Shown piece by piece: positions 6,600 through 14,977 of a stretch of DNA of 36,967 bases; the first letter of the stretch is position 1; each line of letters starts with the position of its first letter. The stretch is from the NCBI RefSeq assembly GCF_012034385.1, contig NZ_JAAVJB010000029.1, forward strand, positions 1-36,967, read 5' to 3'. Source of the stretch: Streptomyces spiramenti. GTDB lineage: Bacteria; Actinomycetota; Actinomycetes; Streptomycetales; Streptomycetaceae. The notes beneath the pieces were generated by a model. The model was not told the origin of the DNA. It did no database searches and worked only from the letters and a program-made list of their open reading frames with translations. The position numbers and the translations under genes are program-made.

Positions 6600-8327
6600 C
6601 TAGAGCTCGGTCGTGAACGCGTCCTTCCTGGCCAACCGCCCGTCGGCGAAGCAGAACCGGAAGAGCGCCACCAGCGCGGGGTCGTCCGGCTGCTCCGTGG
6701 AACCCCGGACGACGCACTCGGCGCCCGGTGGCCGGGGCGGCTCGGGGCCCGCCACGTCCTCGAAGAGGAAAGACCCCTCCGGCAACCCCGCCCGCACCTC
6801 CGCCTCGTCGGCGCCCACCTCGACCGCCGCGTACGCCTCGGGGGAGAGCAGTGAGGCGTCCCACTCACGCAACGCCCACAGCCCCAGCGCCACCAGTACC
6901 GCCGCGCACAGCGTGGCGGTACCGCAACCGATCGCGACGCCACGCCAGTTGCGCCTCATGGCCGTCGTCAGTTCCTGCTGCCGCTGGTGGGGTGCCTGCC
7001 AGTCGAACGCTCCCCTGGCGCCGTCCACTGTCCCGCCGGTCGCCGCGGCCCTGGGAGGCGGTCGATCGGCGGCGGCTGGCACCGTTGGCCCGTGGGACGC
7101 CTCGGCGGCGCCGGTGGTATCCGCCGTGTCGCGGCCGGTGCCGTAGGGCAGCATGCCCGCGACGCGGAAGCCGCCGTCCCCGGTCGGGCCGGAGTGCAGG
7201 AGGCCGCCTACGAGCCGCGCCCGCTCCCGCAGCCCGGTCAGCCCCTGGCCCCCGCCCACCGGGTCGTGAGCGTCGCCGCCCGCTGGCCCCGTGGCGCCCG
7301 TGTCGGCGACCTCGGCGACGAACGCGTCCGGCTCGTAGCGCAGTTCCACGACCACCCGCGCGCCCGGAGCGTGCTTCAGCGCGTTGGTCAGTGCCTCCTG
7401 GGCGATCCGGTAGGCGGCGTGGTCGGCCGCGGGGTCCAGTGCCCGCGCCACGCCCGTGCGGCGCAGCTCGACGGTCGCGCCGGCGCGCCGCGCGGCGGCC
7501 ACCAGGTCCGCGACCCCGGCCACGCCCCGGGCCGGGTGCGTCCCGGCGGGTCGGTCGCCCCCGGAGCCGTCCTCGTGGAGGACCCCCACCACCTCCCGGA
7601 GCTCGTGCATCGCGCCGGCCGCCGACTCCCTCAGCTGCCCGACCCGGGAGCGCTGCTCGTCGGTGAGCCCGCTGTCCACCTCCAGCGCACCCGTCTGCAC
7701 CGTGATCAACGCCAGCCGGTGACCGATGCTGTCGTGCATGTCCTGCGCGATGCGCTGCCGTTCGCGCAACCGCCAGTGGGAGGCGATCATCTCGCGCTCC
7801 CGCAGCAACTGCTCGTTGTGCTCGTGCAGGGCGTCGAGAAGGGCGCGCCGCTGGGCGCGGTAGCGGCTCACGAGCCCCGGCAGGACGGTGCTCGCCACGA
7901 AGCCGACCGTCAGCAGGAGCAGCGTCCGGGGGTCCGGCGCGCCGCGCCACCACAGCCCCACGGCCAGGGAGGCGTGCGCCACGTAAGAGACGGCGAACGC
8001 CGCCACGACGCGCCGCGCCGCAGCGACACGCCCGCCTGCCGACCACCCCGCCAGCGGCATCAGCAGCCAGAACCCGCCAACCAGCCCGGCCAGGGCGCTG
8101 GACGCCACGAGGACACTCGCGGGGAGGACGCGACGAGCCACGCACAGCGTCCCCGCGGTGGCGGCACCGAGCACGACACCCGGGCCGCCGAACTCGGACA
8201 GTCCCACGGCGGCCACCGCGCCGGTCGCCGTCGCCGCCACCGTCTCGCCGATGATCCGGCGCCAGGTCCACATGCCGTCCGCGGTGAGCCGCCGCCGGCC
8301 CGCGCGCACCTGTTCTCTCGGATTCAC
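6600..8327 (-). CDS. DesK-type sensor histidine kinase with extra C-terminal membrane domain
   Basis: Counting from GTG 8327 (575 aa), residues ~25-155 hold about five hydrophobic segments. A coiled linker follows, then the HisKA_3 box with phosphoacceptor H198 (AQDMHDSIGHRLA). An HATPase domain comes next (EALTNALKHA N-box, GGGQGLTGLRERARLVGG G-box). The frame then runs on without a break through a Pro/Ala linker into a further membrane helix (~463-485). A ~90-residue tail follows, with paired cysteines in ECVV and RFCFADG and a final GRLARKDAFTTEL strand. Such a tail would face outside the cell. It resembles small lipoprotein-like domains encoded next to kinases, here fused. Start is uncertain: ATG 8273 would also leave the first helix intact. 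The likely partner is the regulator at 4593. Confidence 0.88.
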   Translation of the reverse strand: MNPREQVRAGRRRLTADGMWTWRRIIGETVAATATGAVAAVGLSEFGGPGVVLGAATAGTLCVARRVLPASVLVASSALAGLVGGFWLLMPLAGWSAGGRVAAARRVVAAFAVSYVAHASLAVGLWWRGAPDPRTLLLLTVGFVASTVLPGLVSRYRAQRRALLDALHEHNEQLLREREMIASHWRLRERQRIAQDMHDSIGHRLALITVQTGALEVDSGLTDEQRSRVGQLRESAAGAMHELREVVGVLHEDGSGGDRPAGTHPARGVAGVADLVAAARRAGATVELRRTGVARALDPAADHAAYRIAQEALTNALKHAPGARVVVELRYEPDAFVAEVADTGATGPAGGDAHDPVGGGQGLTGLRERARLVGGLLHSGPTGDGGFRVAGMLPYGTGRDTADTTGAAEASHGPTVPAAADRPPPRAAATGGTVDGARGAFDWQAPHQRQQELTTAMRRNWRGVAIGCGTATLCAAVLVALGLWALREWDASLLSPEAYAAVEVGADEAEVRAGLPEGSFLFEDVAGPEPPRPPGAECVVRGSTEQPDDPALVALFRFCFADGRLARKDAFTTEL

Positions 8328-8380
8328 CCGCTCACGATAGGCAGCGTGCCCGCCACCCCCGGCCCGCGGGCACGCGGGGC

Positions 8381-8401
8381 AGCGGACAGCGGCTGTCCGC
8401 T
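8381..8401. promoter_or_regulatory. 21-bp perfect palindrome in kinase/glycosylase divergent region
   Basis: AGCGGACAGC and GCTGTCCGCT flank a single central base. The palindrome lies 54 bases upstream of the kinase start and 72 bases upstream of the start at 8473. The half-site GCTGTCCGC also occurs at 5274-5282, beside the response regulator. A dimeric regulator such as the NarL-type protein is a candidate binder. A hairpin is the alternative, but the single-base centre favours duplex recognition. Confidence 0.5.
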
Positions 8402-8472
8402 CGGCCTGGGAGGCTGGTCGAAGGGGCCGGGTCGGGTGCTCGTGCCCCGGTACGCAGAGGAGAGCGATCACC

Positions 8473-9600
8473 GTGACCACATCCCCGGGGCGGAGGCGGA
8501 GCGCGACGACCGTGCTGGACGACCGTGCCCTGAACCGTGCGACGCTCGCGCGGCAGCACCTCCTGGAGCGCACCGACTCGGCGCCGCTGGATGTCGTGTC
8601 GCACCTGGCGGGGCTCCAGGCCCAGGAACCCCAGGAGCCGTTCGTCGGCCTGTGGTCGAGGACGCGGGGGTTCCGGCCCGAGATGCTGGACGAGCTGCTG
8701 ACGGAACGGGCCGTCGTACGTACCCACCTGATGCGCCGTACGGTCCACCTGGTGGCGGCCGACGACGCGGTCGCGTGGCGCGGTCGTCACGACGCGATGC
8801 TCCGCGGGCGTGTGCTGACGACCTATCGGGACGAGCTGCGGGGCATCGACACCACCGCCGTCCGCGCCGCCGGGCTCGCCGTCCTGGCCGACGGCCGTCC
8901 CCGCACCATGGCCGAGCTCGTCGAGCCCCTGCGGGACCGCTGGCCCCGGCCGCCCCGCAGAGCGCTGGGCGAACTCCTGGTGGCGGCGCTGATCCCGATG
9001 GCGCAACTGCCCCCGCGCGGCCTGTGGCAGCGGACCGCCGGGGTGCGGAACCTTTCCCTCGCCGACTGGCTGGGCCGGGAGGTGGAGCAGGTGGAGGACG
9101 ACGGGAGCGACCCGGCCGGGCAACGGCTGCTGCGGCGCTACCTGGCGGCCCACGGCCCCGCCACCTCCTCCGACCTGCGTGCCTGGTGCGGGCTGACGGG
9201 GTTGCCGGCGGCGGTGCGTGCGGCTCGCGGCGACCTCGTCTCGTTCAGGGACTCCCGGGGGCGCGAGCTGCTGGACCTGCCCGGAGCGCCGCGCCCCGAT
9301 CCCGGAACCCCCGCCCCGGTGCGCTTCCTCCCGGCCTTCGACAACGCGATCCTCGGCTACCGGGACCGCGGTCGCATCATCGACGAGGAGCATCTCGGCC
9401 TGTCGGTCGCGGGTGAGCGGGTCGTCCTCGTCGACGGACGGGTCTCCGCCACCTGGACGGTGCATGACGACCGGGTCGCCGTCACGCCGCTGCGAGCCCT
9501 CTCCCGGGCCGAGCACCGGGACGTCCGCGAGGAGGGCGGGGCGCTGTCGGAGTTCCTCGGCACGGCGTCCGGCGACGTGCGGATCGCCGCGGACGGCTGA
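8473..9600 (+). CDS. Winged-helix protein of the AlkZ-like DNA glycosylase superfamily (HTH_42), 375 aa
   Basis: The protein follows the HTH_42 plan: LNRATLARQHLLER near the N-terminus, then SHLAGLQAQEPQEPF, tandem winged-helix units, and a C-terminal segment with RFLPAFDNAILGYRDRGRII and VDGRVSATWTV. Q49 and Q51 in LQAQ form the Q-x-Q motif that serves as catalytic residues in AlkZ-type glycosylases. Those enzymes unhook bulky or crosslinked bases. Family members occur both as self-resistance enzymes in antibiotic clusters and as general paralogues of unknown substrate. No biosynthetic cluster for a DNA-damaging compound is visible here, so a housekeeping role is as likely. The GTG start at 8473 has an AGGAGAG site. 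Family assignment is strong; activity is inferred. Confidence 0.85.
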   Translation: MTTSPGRRRSATTVLDDRALNRATLARQHLLERTDSAPLDVVSHLAGLQAQEPQEPFVGLWSRTRGFRPEMLDELLTERAVVRTHLMRRTVHLVAADDAVAWRGRHDAMLRGRVLTTYRDELRGIDTTAVRAAGLAVLADGRPRTMAELVEPLRDRWPRPPRRALGELLVAALIPMAQLPPRGLWQRTAGVRNLSLADWLGREVEQVEDDGSDPAGQRLLRRYLAAHGPATSSDLRAWCGLTGLPAAVRAARGDLVSFRDSRGRELLDLPGAPRPDPGTPAPVRFLPAFDNAILGYRDRGRIIDEEHLGLSVAGERVVLVDGRVSATWTVHDDRVAVTPLRALSRAEHRDVREEGGALSEFLGTASGDVRIAADG

Positions 9601-9723
9601 CGAGCACCGGCCGGGCGCGGGAGAGAGAGGCGGGCCCGGCGGTCGCAGTCGCGCCGGAGTCGATGAGCGAGCCCAGCTCGCGACCATTGTCCCCGCTGTC
9701 CCCCAGGCAGCGGCATCGGACGC

Positions 9724-10805
9724 TCAGCCGTGACGGGACCCGTCCGCGACGAGGGCCCGGTGCAGAGCCTCCGCCGGGTACGGGGCCGTCCGGTCCCCGT
9801 CCTGGAGCCTGCCGTGGAACTCCGTCATCACCGCGGCGAGCGGTGCGTGCCGGGAGATGATCTCCCGTGCCGCGGGCGGTCCGTCCGGTGGTGCCGCTCC
9901 GCGGGCGCACGCGTGCAGCAGTGCCTCGCGCTCCTCCCGCCCGTACCCGTACACCCCGGTGATCAGCCGGTTCACCAGCCAACTGCGGGTGAGGCAGCGG
10001 TCGTAGCTGCGGTGCTGTCCGAAGAAGTCGGTCTCGGCGCCCGACAGGTCGAAACGGGACGAGACTGCGAGGCCGTAGTCGGCGAAGCAGAGCCGGTCGT
10101 CGGCGACGAGGACGTTCCGGAAGTGGGCGTCGAAGTGGAGGACGCCACGGGCGTTCAGGAACGACGTACCGGCATCCAGCCCTGCCGCGGCCAGCGAGCA
10201 GGCCCGGTCCGCCTCGTCCTCGCCGGCGGCCAGCCGCTCGGCGAGCCATGCGTCCAGCGTCTGCGGGACGTACTCCAGGAACAGGTCGAGGAACGCGCTC
10301 GCCCCGGCGATCCCCTCGATCCGGCGGCGGATCCCCGGGCCGCCGCCCCAGTGGGCGACGGCGCGGTCCACGCCGGCGAGCTCCTCGGGAAGCGGCGCCG
10401 TGCCGGGCAGCACGCGCCAGTGGTACATCAGGGGGAACCCTTGGTACCCACCGGCCAGCACCCAGTCGGTCGTCATGGTGTGGACCGCGAGCTCCCGCCA
10501 CGCCCCGAGCCTGGGCTGCCGCCGACACCGTACTGGCAGAAGCCGGGCAGACCGAAGAGGTTGGCGGTCGACCTCACGTGCTCCGGCAGCCGTTCCAGGT
10601 CCGTGAGCGGCACCCGCTTCACGAAGACCGGCACGCCCTCCACCTCCAGCAGAGCGGAGGTCCCGCCGAGCGGCGGCGCGTCCGCCACGAGCTCGCCCAG
10701 CTGCCGGTCGCTCCGCAGCGCGAGGGCGGTGGAGAGCGTGCCGTGGGTGGCCGCCCGTGCTTCGGCCGGTGGACGGGTGCCGTCGATCCCTGTCCGTGTC
10801 GGCAT
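9724..10805 (-). pseudogene. Protein kinase-like gene broken by one frameshift
   Basis: The ATG at 10805 has an excellent GGAGGAGG site. The first frame encodes a kinase N-lobe (GTLSTALALRSDRQLGEL, then GVPVFVKRVPLTDLE with the likely ATP lysine) up to GLPGFCQYGVGG. The C-lobe continues in another frame: WRELAVHTMTTDWVLAGG, the catalytic loop HFDAHFRNVL, then FADYGLA as the DFG equivalent. It ends at the TGA at 9724. One added base near 10507-10511 would join the frames into a single 360-residue protein and give the expected GSPGFGAWREL junction. All catalytic motifs are intact on both sides, so this is either a very recent mutation or a sequencing error. Such kinases are cytosolic Ser/Thr-type proteins of unknown target. 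Confidence 0.85.
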
Positions 10806-10892
10806 GCCGGCCTCCTCCGCTGCGGCGCGGGGGTGACCACCCCGGCCTTCCGTGCACCGTACGCGTCCACGCCGCTCCGCCGGGGTGCGCGG

Positions 10893-11810
10893 TCAGGGCC
10901 CGTCCGCCAGCAGTTGCCGCGCCGTCGCCGTGACGGTGCGCACCAGGTGGCGCGGTACCGGGTGCTGTCCGGCGCCGCGCCGCGTCACCGCGACGATGCG
11001 GCGGACGGGCGCCGTCTCGCCGCGGAGCGGGATGCGCGCGACGAGCGCTTCCTCGGCCAGCTGCGCCAGCCGCGGCACCAGGAAGACGCCCAGCCCGTGG
11101 GCGACGAGGGCGGTGCCCGTGCCCCACTCGTCCGCGTAGTGGGCGAGGCGGGGCGTGAACCCCGCGCTGAGGCAGGCGGCGAGCAGCAGCTGGTGGTACG
11201 TCGTTCCCGGGTTGCCGACGATCCACGGTTCGGCCGCGGCGTCGGCCAGGGTGACCCGTGCCCGCCCGGCGAGATCGTGGCCCAGCGGGACGACCAGGTC
11301 CAGCGGGTCCTCGACCAGCGGGCGCTGGTCGAACCGACGGTCGGTCACCGGCGGCGAGTCCGGTGTCACCACCAGCAGCGCGAGATCGGCCCGCTCGGAG
11401 AGCACCAAGTCGAAACAGCGGTCCGGCTCGGCCTCGACCACGCTGACGGACAACCGCGGGAACTCCGCCCGGACGGCGGCGACCGCGGGTGGCAGCAGCC
11501 GGCTGGCCGCCGTCGAGAAGCCGCAGACCGTGACGTGGCCCGACGGCTGGACTCCCGCACCGACCAGATCCGCCCGCGCGTTCTCCCACTGCTCCTGGAG
11601 CAGCTCGGCGTGGTGCAGCAGCACGTGGGCAGCGCTGGTCAGCCGGACCCCGCGGCCCTGTTGCGCCATCAGCTCGACCCCGACATCGGCCGCGAGCTGT
11701 CTGAGCTGGTAGGAGACCGCCGAGGGCGTGTAGTGGAGCACCCGTGCGGCGGCGGTCACCGTGCCGTGCTCGGCCACCAACTGCAGGATGCGCAAGCGCG
11801 AGTCGATCAT
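10893..11810 (-). CDS. LysR-family transcriptional regulator, 305 aa
   Basis: Residues 1-60 carry the LysR winged helix (RLRILQLVAEHGTVTAAA, then YTPSAVSYQLRQLAADVG). The remaining ~240 residues are the periplasmic-binding-fold effector domain (DLVLSERADLALLV, then LVPLGHDLAG, NPGTTYHQLLLAACLSAG, and VAHGLGVFLVPRLAQLAEE). The start ATG 11810 gives the normal spacing to the helix-turn-helix. There is no clear ribosome binding site, so the message may be leaderless or start at ATG 11842. It is divergent from the MFS gene at 11884 across a short AT-richer region, the standard arrangement for a LysR protein controlling its neighbour. Ligand unknown. Confidence 0.9.
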   Translation of the reverse strand: MIDSRLRILQLVAEHGTVTAAARVLHYTPSAVSYQLRQLAADVGVELMAQQGRGVRLTSAAHVLLHHAELLQEQWENARADLVGAGVQPSGHVTVCGFSTAASRLLPPAVAAVRAEFPRLSVSVVEAEPDRCFDLVLSERADLALLVVTPDSPPVTDRRFDQRPLVEDPLDLVVPLGHDLAGRARVTLADAAAEPWIVGNPGTTYHQLLLAACLSAGFTPRLAHYADEWGTGTALVAHGLGVFLVPRLAQLAEEALVARIPLRGETAPVRRIVAVTRRGAGQHPVPRHLVRTVTATARQLLADGP

Positions 11811-11883
11811 GTAATAAGTTTGCACGATCAACGCTGAATTCATTTGATTTTTCTTTTGATCCGTCGCCTCGATACTGGCCGAC
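11811..11883. promoter_or_regulatory. Divergent LysR/MFS control region
   Basis: These 73 bases are markedly less GC-rich than the flanking genes and include T-runs (TTTGATTTTTCTTTTGATCC). TTGCACGATCAA (11820-11831) has inverted ends TTG/CAA and is a candidate for the T-N-A core of a LysR box. Both promoters must overlap here because the starts are so close. Confidence 0.5.
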
Positions 11884-13233
11884 ATGGCAGAGCAGCGTGT
11901 CACGAGGCGGCGACGGACCCGCCCGTCGCACTCCGACACATCACCCCGTATCCGTCACCTGACGTCCCCCGGTACCCGTACCCGAAGCACCCCCGGCACC
12001 CGGATGCGCACCACGGTGCTGCGCCGGCCGGTGCGGCGCGAGGAACCCGACCGCAGAACGGTCCGCACCGCCGCGCTCCTGGTGGTCGTGCTCACCGCGG
12101 GCGCGTACCTCCCCAGTCCGCTCTACCCGGAGTACCAGCAGCTCTTCGGCTTCGACGACCTGCGCATGACGATGGTCTTCGCGACCTTCGCACTGGTCAG
12201 CGGCCCCGCGCTGCTGCTGGGTGGTCCCGCCGCGGACCTCGTCGGCCACCAGCCCGTGCTCCGGTTGAGCCTGCTGCTCGCCGCGGCCGGCTCGTGCTGC
12301 TTCGCGCTGGCCGACGGAACGCCCTGGCTGTTCGCCGGGCGCGTCGCCCAGGCGCTCGCCCTGGGCGCCGCCACCGGCGCCGCGCAGGCACTCATCACCA
12401 CCCACCGACACCCCTCCGCCCGCATCGGCGGCCCGCTCTTCGCGAGCCTCGCGTTCACCGTGGGCACCGCCGCCGGCCCCGCCCTCTCCGGCCTTCTGGC
12501 CCAGCACGCACCGGGGCCGCTGCTCACCCCCTTCCTGCTCCACCTGCTCCTGCTGGCGTGGGTGTGGGGTCGGCTGCGGACCACCGTCCCCGTCGCGCTG
12601 GCACCCGGACGGACACGGGCGCGGTGGCGGCCGACCCGGCCGCACATCCCCGCGGAGCTGCGCCCGCTCTTCCTGGTGGCCGGGCTCAACGGTTTCCTCG
12701 CCTGGGCGGTGCTCGGCATCTACCTCGCGCTTGTCCCGGCGCTGCTGGTGCGGGAGTTGGGTACGGACGACGCCGCGCTCACCGGCGCGGTCCTGGCAGC
12801 GGTGCTCATCTGCTCGCTCGTCGCCCAACTGGGCGCCACGCGCAGCGGTACGACCCACTCCCAACGGCTGGGCGTGGCGCTGCTCGGAGTGAGCCTGCTC
12901 CTGCTCGGGGTCAGCGGCGCCTCCTCCCTACCACTCACCCTGGCCGCCGCCGTGCCCGCGGGCATCGGCCACGGTCTCGCCTTCAGCGGCGCTGCGCGCG
13001 CGGTGGACGCACGCACCCCGGCCGATCGGCGTGCCGGGATCGGGGCCGCCCTCCACCTTCTGTTCTACCTCGGGTCGGGTGCCCCGGCCGTCGTCGTCGG
13101 GGTCCTCACGCTCTGGGTCCCGCTGGCGACGGCGGTCACCTGGATCAGCTGGTCCGCGCTCGGCCCCGCCCTGCTGCTCGTCCTGGCGACGGGGTACCTC
13201 GCACGCCCGCCGCGCACTCCGACGCCCGGGTGA
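11884..13233 (+). CDS. MFS drug-type exporter, 449 aa
   Basis: Twelve hydrophobic segments are visible after a ~55-residue basic, Ser/Thr/Arg-rich N-terminus. Signature pieces include SPLYPEYQQLFGFDDLRMTMVFATFALVSGPALLL and the loop PAADLVGHQPVLRLSLLLA, equivalent to motif A between helices 2 and 3. FLAWAVLGIYLALVPALL and GIGHGLAFSGAARAVDARTP occur in the second half. The family exports small molecules by proton antiport; substrate is unknown. The long basic N-terminus suggests the true start may be ATG 12004, though neither ATG has a clear ribosome binding site. It is controlled most likely by the divergent LysR regulator. A strong hairpin follows the stop. Confidence 0.88.
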   Translation: MAEQRVTRRRRTRPSHSDTSPRIRHLTSPGTRTRSTPGTRMRTTVLRRPVRREEPDRRTVRTAALLVVVLTAGAYLPSPLYPEYQQLFGFDDLRMTMVFATFALVSGPALLLGGPAADLVGHQPVLRLSLLLAAAGSCCFALADGTPWLFAGRVAQALALGAATGAAQALITTHRHPSARIGGPLFASLAFTVGTAAGPALSGLLAQHAPGPLLTPFLLHLLLLAWVWGRLRTTVPVALAPGRTRARWRPTRPHIPAELRPLFLVAGLNGFLAWAVLGIYLALVPALLVRELGTDDAALTGAVLAAVLICSLVAQLGATRSGTTHSQRLGVALLGVSLLLLGVSGASSLPLTLAAAVPAGIGHGLAFSGAARAVDARTPADRRAGIGAALHLLFYLGSGAPAVVVGVLTLWVPLATAVTWISWSALGPALLLVLATGYLARPPRTPTPG

Positions 13234-13241
13234 GACCCGGA

Positions 13242-13277
13242 CCGTGAGGCGGCTCCCCGGGCGGGACCGCCTCACGG
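13242..13277 (+). terminator. Stem-loop terminator after MFS gene
   Basis: CCGTGAGGCGG (13242-13252) and CCGCCTCACGG (13267-13277) form a perfect 11-bp stem with a 14-base loop, starting 9 bases after the stop codon of the exporter. Confidence 0.75.
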
Positions 13278-13426
13278 CCGGCCGGGCACGGAACCGCGGC
13301 GAGCGCGGCGGGGCGCTGTTCCTGGCACTCGCAGTACCAGGAACAGCCCTCCCTGGAGGCCGGGCTCGGCGCGGAGGACCGTGAGGGGACCGGGGCAGCC
13401 CGCACCGATCCCGCCGAGGAGACCCC

Positions 13427-14854
13427 GTGCGCGAGTACACCCGCATCTACACCGACGGCGACTGGACCGACCCGGTCGACGGCACGGTCCTGGACCTCGT
13501 CGACCCCGCCGACGGCTCCCGGACCGGCAGCGTCACCCTCGCCGGCCGCGCCGACGTCGACCGTGCGGTGGCAGCAGCCCACCGCGCCTTCGACGGATTC
13601 GCCCGCACCACGCCGGCGGAACGGACCGACCTGCTGACCCGGATCCTCACCGAGTTCGACCGGCGCGCGGCTGACCTGGCAGTCGCCGTCACCACCGAGA
13701 TGGGCGCCCCCGCCCACCTCGCCCGGGACGCCCACGTCCCGACCGGACGCCTCCAGATCACCACGGCCGTCGAGGTCCTCGCCGGAACCCCCTTCACCGA
13801 GCGCCGCGGGGACGGCGAGATCCGGCGCGAACCGCTGGGTGTGGCGGCGTTGATCACCCCGTGGAACTTCCCCGTCCTCCAGATGGTGGGGAAGACCGTC
13901 TCCGCCCTCGCCGCCGGGTGCACCGTGGTGCTCAAGCCCGCGGAGACAGCCGCCCACTCCGCCATGGTGTTCGCCGAGATCATGGACGCCGCCGGGCTTC
14001 CGCCGGGCGTCTTCAACCTGGTCCCCGGCCGCGGCGAGGTCGTCGGTGAGGCGCTGGTATCGCACCCCGACGTGGGCGTGGTCTCCTTCACCGGGTCGCA
14101 CGCCACCGCCACCCGGGTCGCCGTCGCCGCCGCGCCGACGACCAAGCGCGTGCACACCGAGCTCGGCGGCAAGTCGCCGCAACTACTGCTTCCGGACGCC
14201 GACTTCTCGGTCGCCGTCGAGACCCTGCGGCAGTTCATGCTGGCCATGACCGGGCAGATCTGCAGCGCCCCGAGCCGGACCCTCGTGCCGCGCGAACGTC
14301 TCGACGAGTTCCTCGGCACGCTGGTCCAGGCCGTGGAGAGCCTTCGTGTGGGCCACCCGGGCGACCCCGCCACACAGATGGGGCCGCTCGCCTCCCAGGC
14401 ACAGTGGGAGATCGTCCAGCGGTACGTCCGCTCCGGGCTGGCGGCGGGGGCGAGTCTCGTCACCGGGGGGCTCGGGCGCCCCGAGGGACTGCCGCACGGC
14501 AACTTCGTCCGCCCCACCGTGTTCGCGGACGTCGACAACTCCATGGAGATCGCGCGTGAGGAGATCTTCGGCCCCGTGATGTCCGTCATCGCCTACGACA
14601 CGGTCGACGAGGCCGTCGACATCGCCAACGACACCCCCTACGGTCTGGCCGCCTACGTCGTCGGGAGCGACCCGCACCAGGTCGACGATGTCGTGGCCAG
14701 GCTGCGTGCCGGCGCCGTCCTCGTCAACGACGCGCCGTTCGACTGGACCGCGCCCTGGGGTGGGTACAAGCAGTCCGGGAACGGCAGGGAGTTCGGGGTC
14801 GAGGGAGTCCTCGCCTACCTGGAGACCAAGGTGGTCCACCGGCCGCGGTCCTGA
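13427..14854 (+). CDS. NAD(P)-dependent aldehyde dehydrogenase, 475 aa
   Basis: It oxidises an aldehyde to the acid with NAD(P)+ in the cytoplasm. Visible family residues are N147 in LITPWNFPV, K170 in VVLKPAET, catalytic base E245 in HTELGGKSPQ and nucleophile C279 in MTGQICSAPSR. The EEIFGPVMSV motif and the closing GGYKQSGNGREFG segment are also present. Length is standard. Upstream of the nucleophile the usual Q-x-C core is intact, so the enzyme should be active. The GTG at 13427 follows GAGGAGA. It is monocistronic: hairpins bound it on both sides. The local MmyB-type regulator 123 bases downstream may control it or the dehydrogenase beyond. Substrate cannot be deduced. Confidence 0.93.
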   Translation: MREYTRIYTDGDWTDPVDGTVLDLVDPADGSRTGSVTLAGRADVDRAVAAAHRAFDGFARTTPAERTDLLTRILTEFDRRAADLAVAVTTEMGAPAHLARDAHVPTGRLQITTAVEVLAGTPFTERRGDGEIRREPLGVAALITPWNFPVLQMVGKTVSALAAGCTVVLKPAETAAHSAMVFAEIMDAAGLPPGVFNLVPGRGEVVGEALVSHPDVGVVSFTGSHATATRVAVAAAPTTKRVHTELGGKSPQLLLPDADFSVAVETLRQFMLAMTGQICSAPSRTLVPRERLDEFLGTLVQAVESLRVGHPGDPATQMGPLASQAQWEIVQRYVRSGLAAGASLVTGGLGRPEGLPHGNFVRPTVFADVDNSMEIAREEIFGPVMSVIAYDTVDEAVDIANDTPYGLAAYVVGSDPHQVDDVVARLRAGAVLVNDAPFDWTAPWGGYKQSGNGREFGVEGVLAYLETKVVHRPRS

Positions 14855-14866
14855 CGCGGGGCGCTC

Positions 14867-14898
14867 GCGCCGCGGGCGGGAGCTCCCGCCCGCGGCGC
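14867..14898. terminator. 32-bp perfect palindrome, terminator after aldehyde dehydrogenase
   Basis: Two 16-base arms with no loop bases (GCGCCGCGGGCGGGAG and its exact complement) start 12 bases after the stop codon. As RNA this forms a very stable GC stem and should stop transcription before the downstream regulator gene. Confidence 0.78.
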
Positions 14899-14977
14899 CG
14901 CGTACCGTACATCACGCCGGACGCCGGACGCCGGGTCGCCGGGGCGCCGGAAACCGGGACGACAGAGAGAGAACGAC

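Noticed and set aside
6987..9416. 809-codon plus-strand frame crossing the kinase and glycosylase genes
   Set aside because: It runs antisense to the kinase and out of frame with the glycosylase, with Arg/Pro/Gly-rich composition and no start context. Both real genes are clear in other frames.
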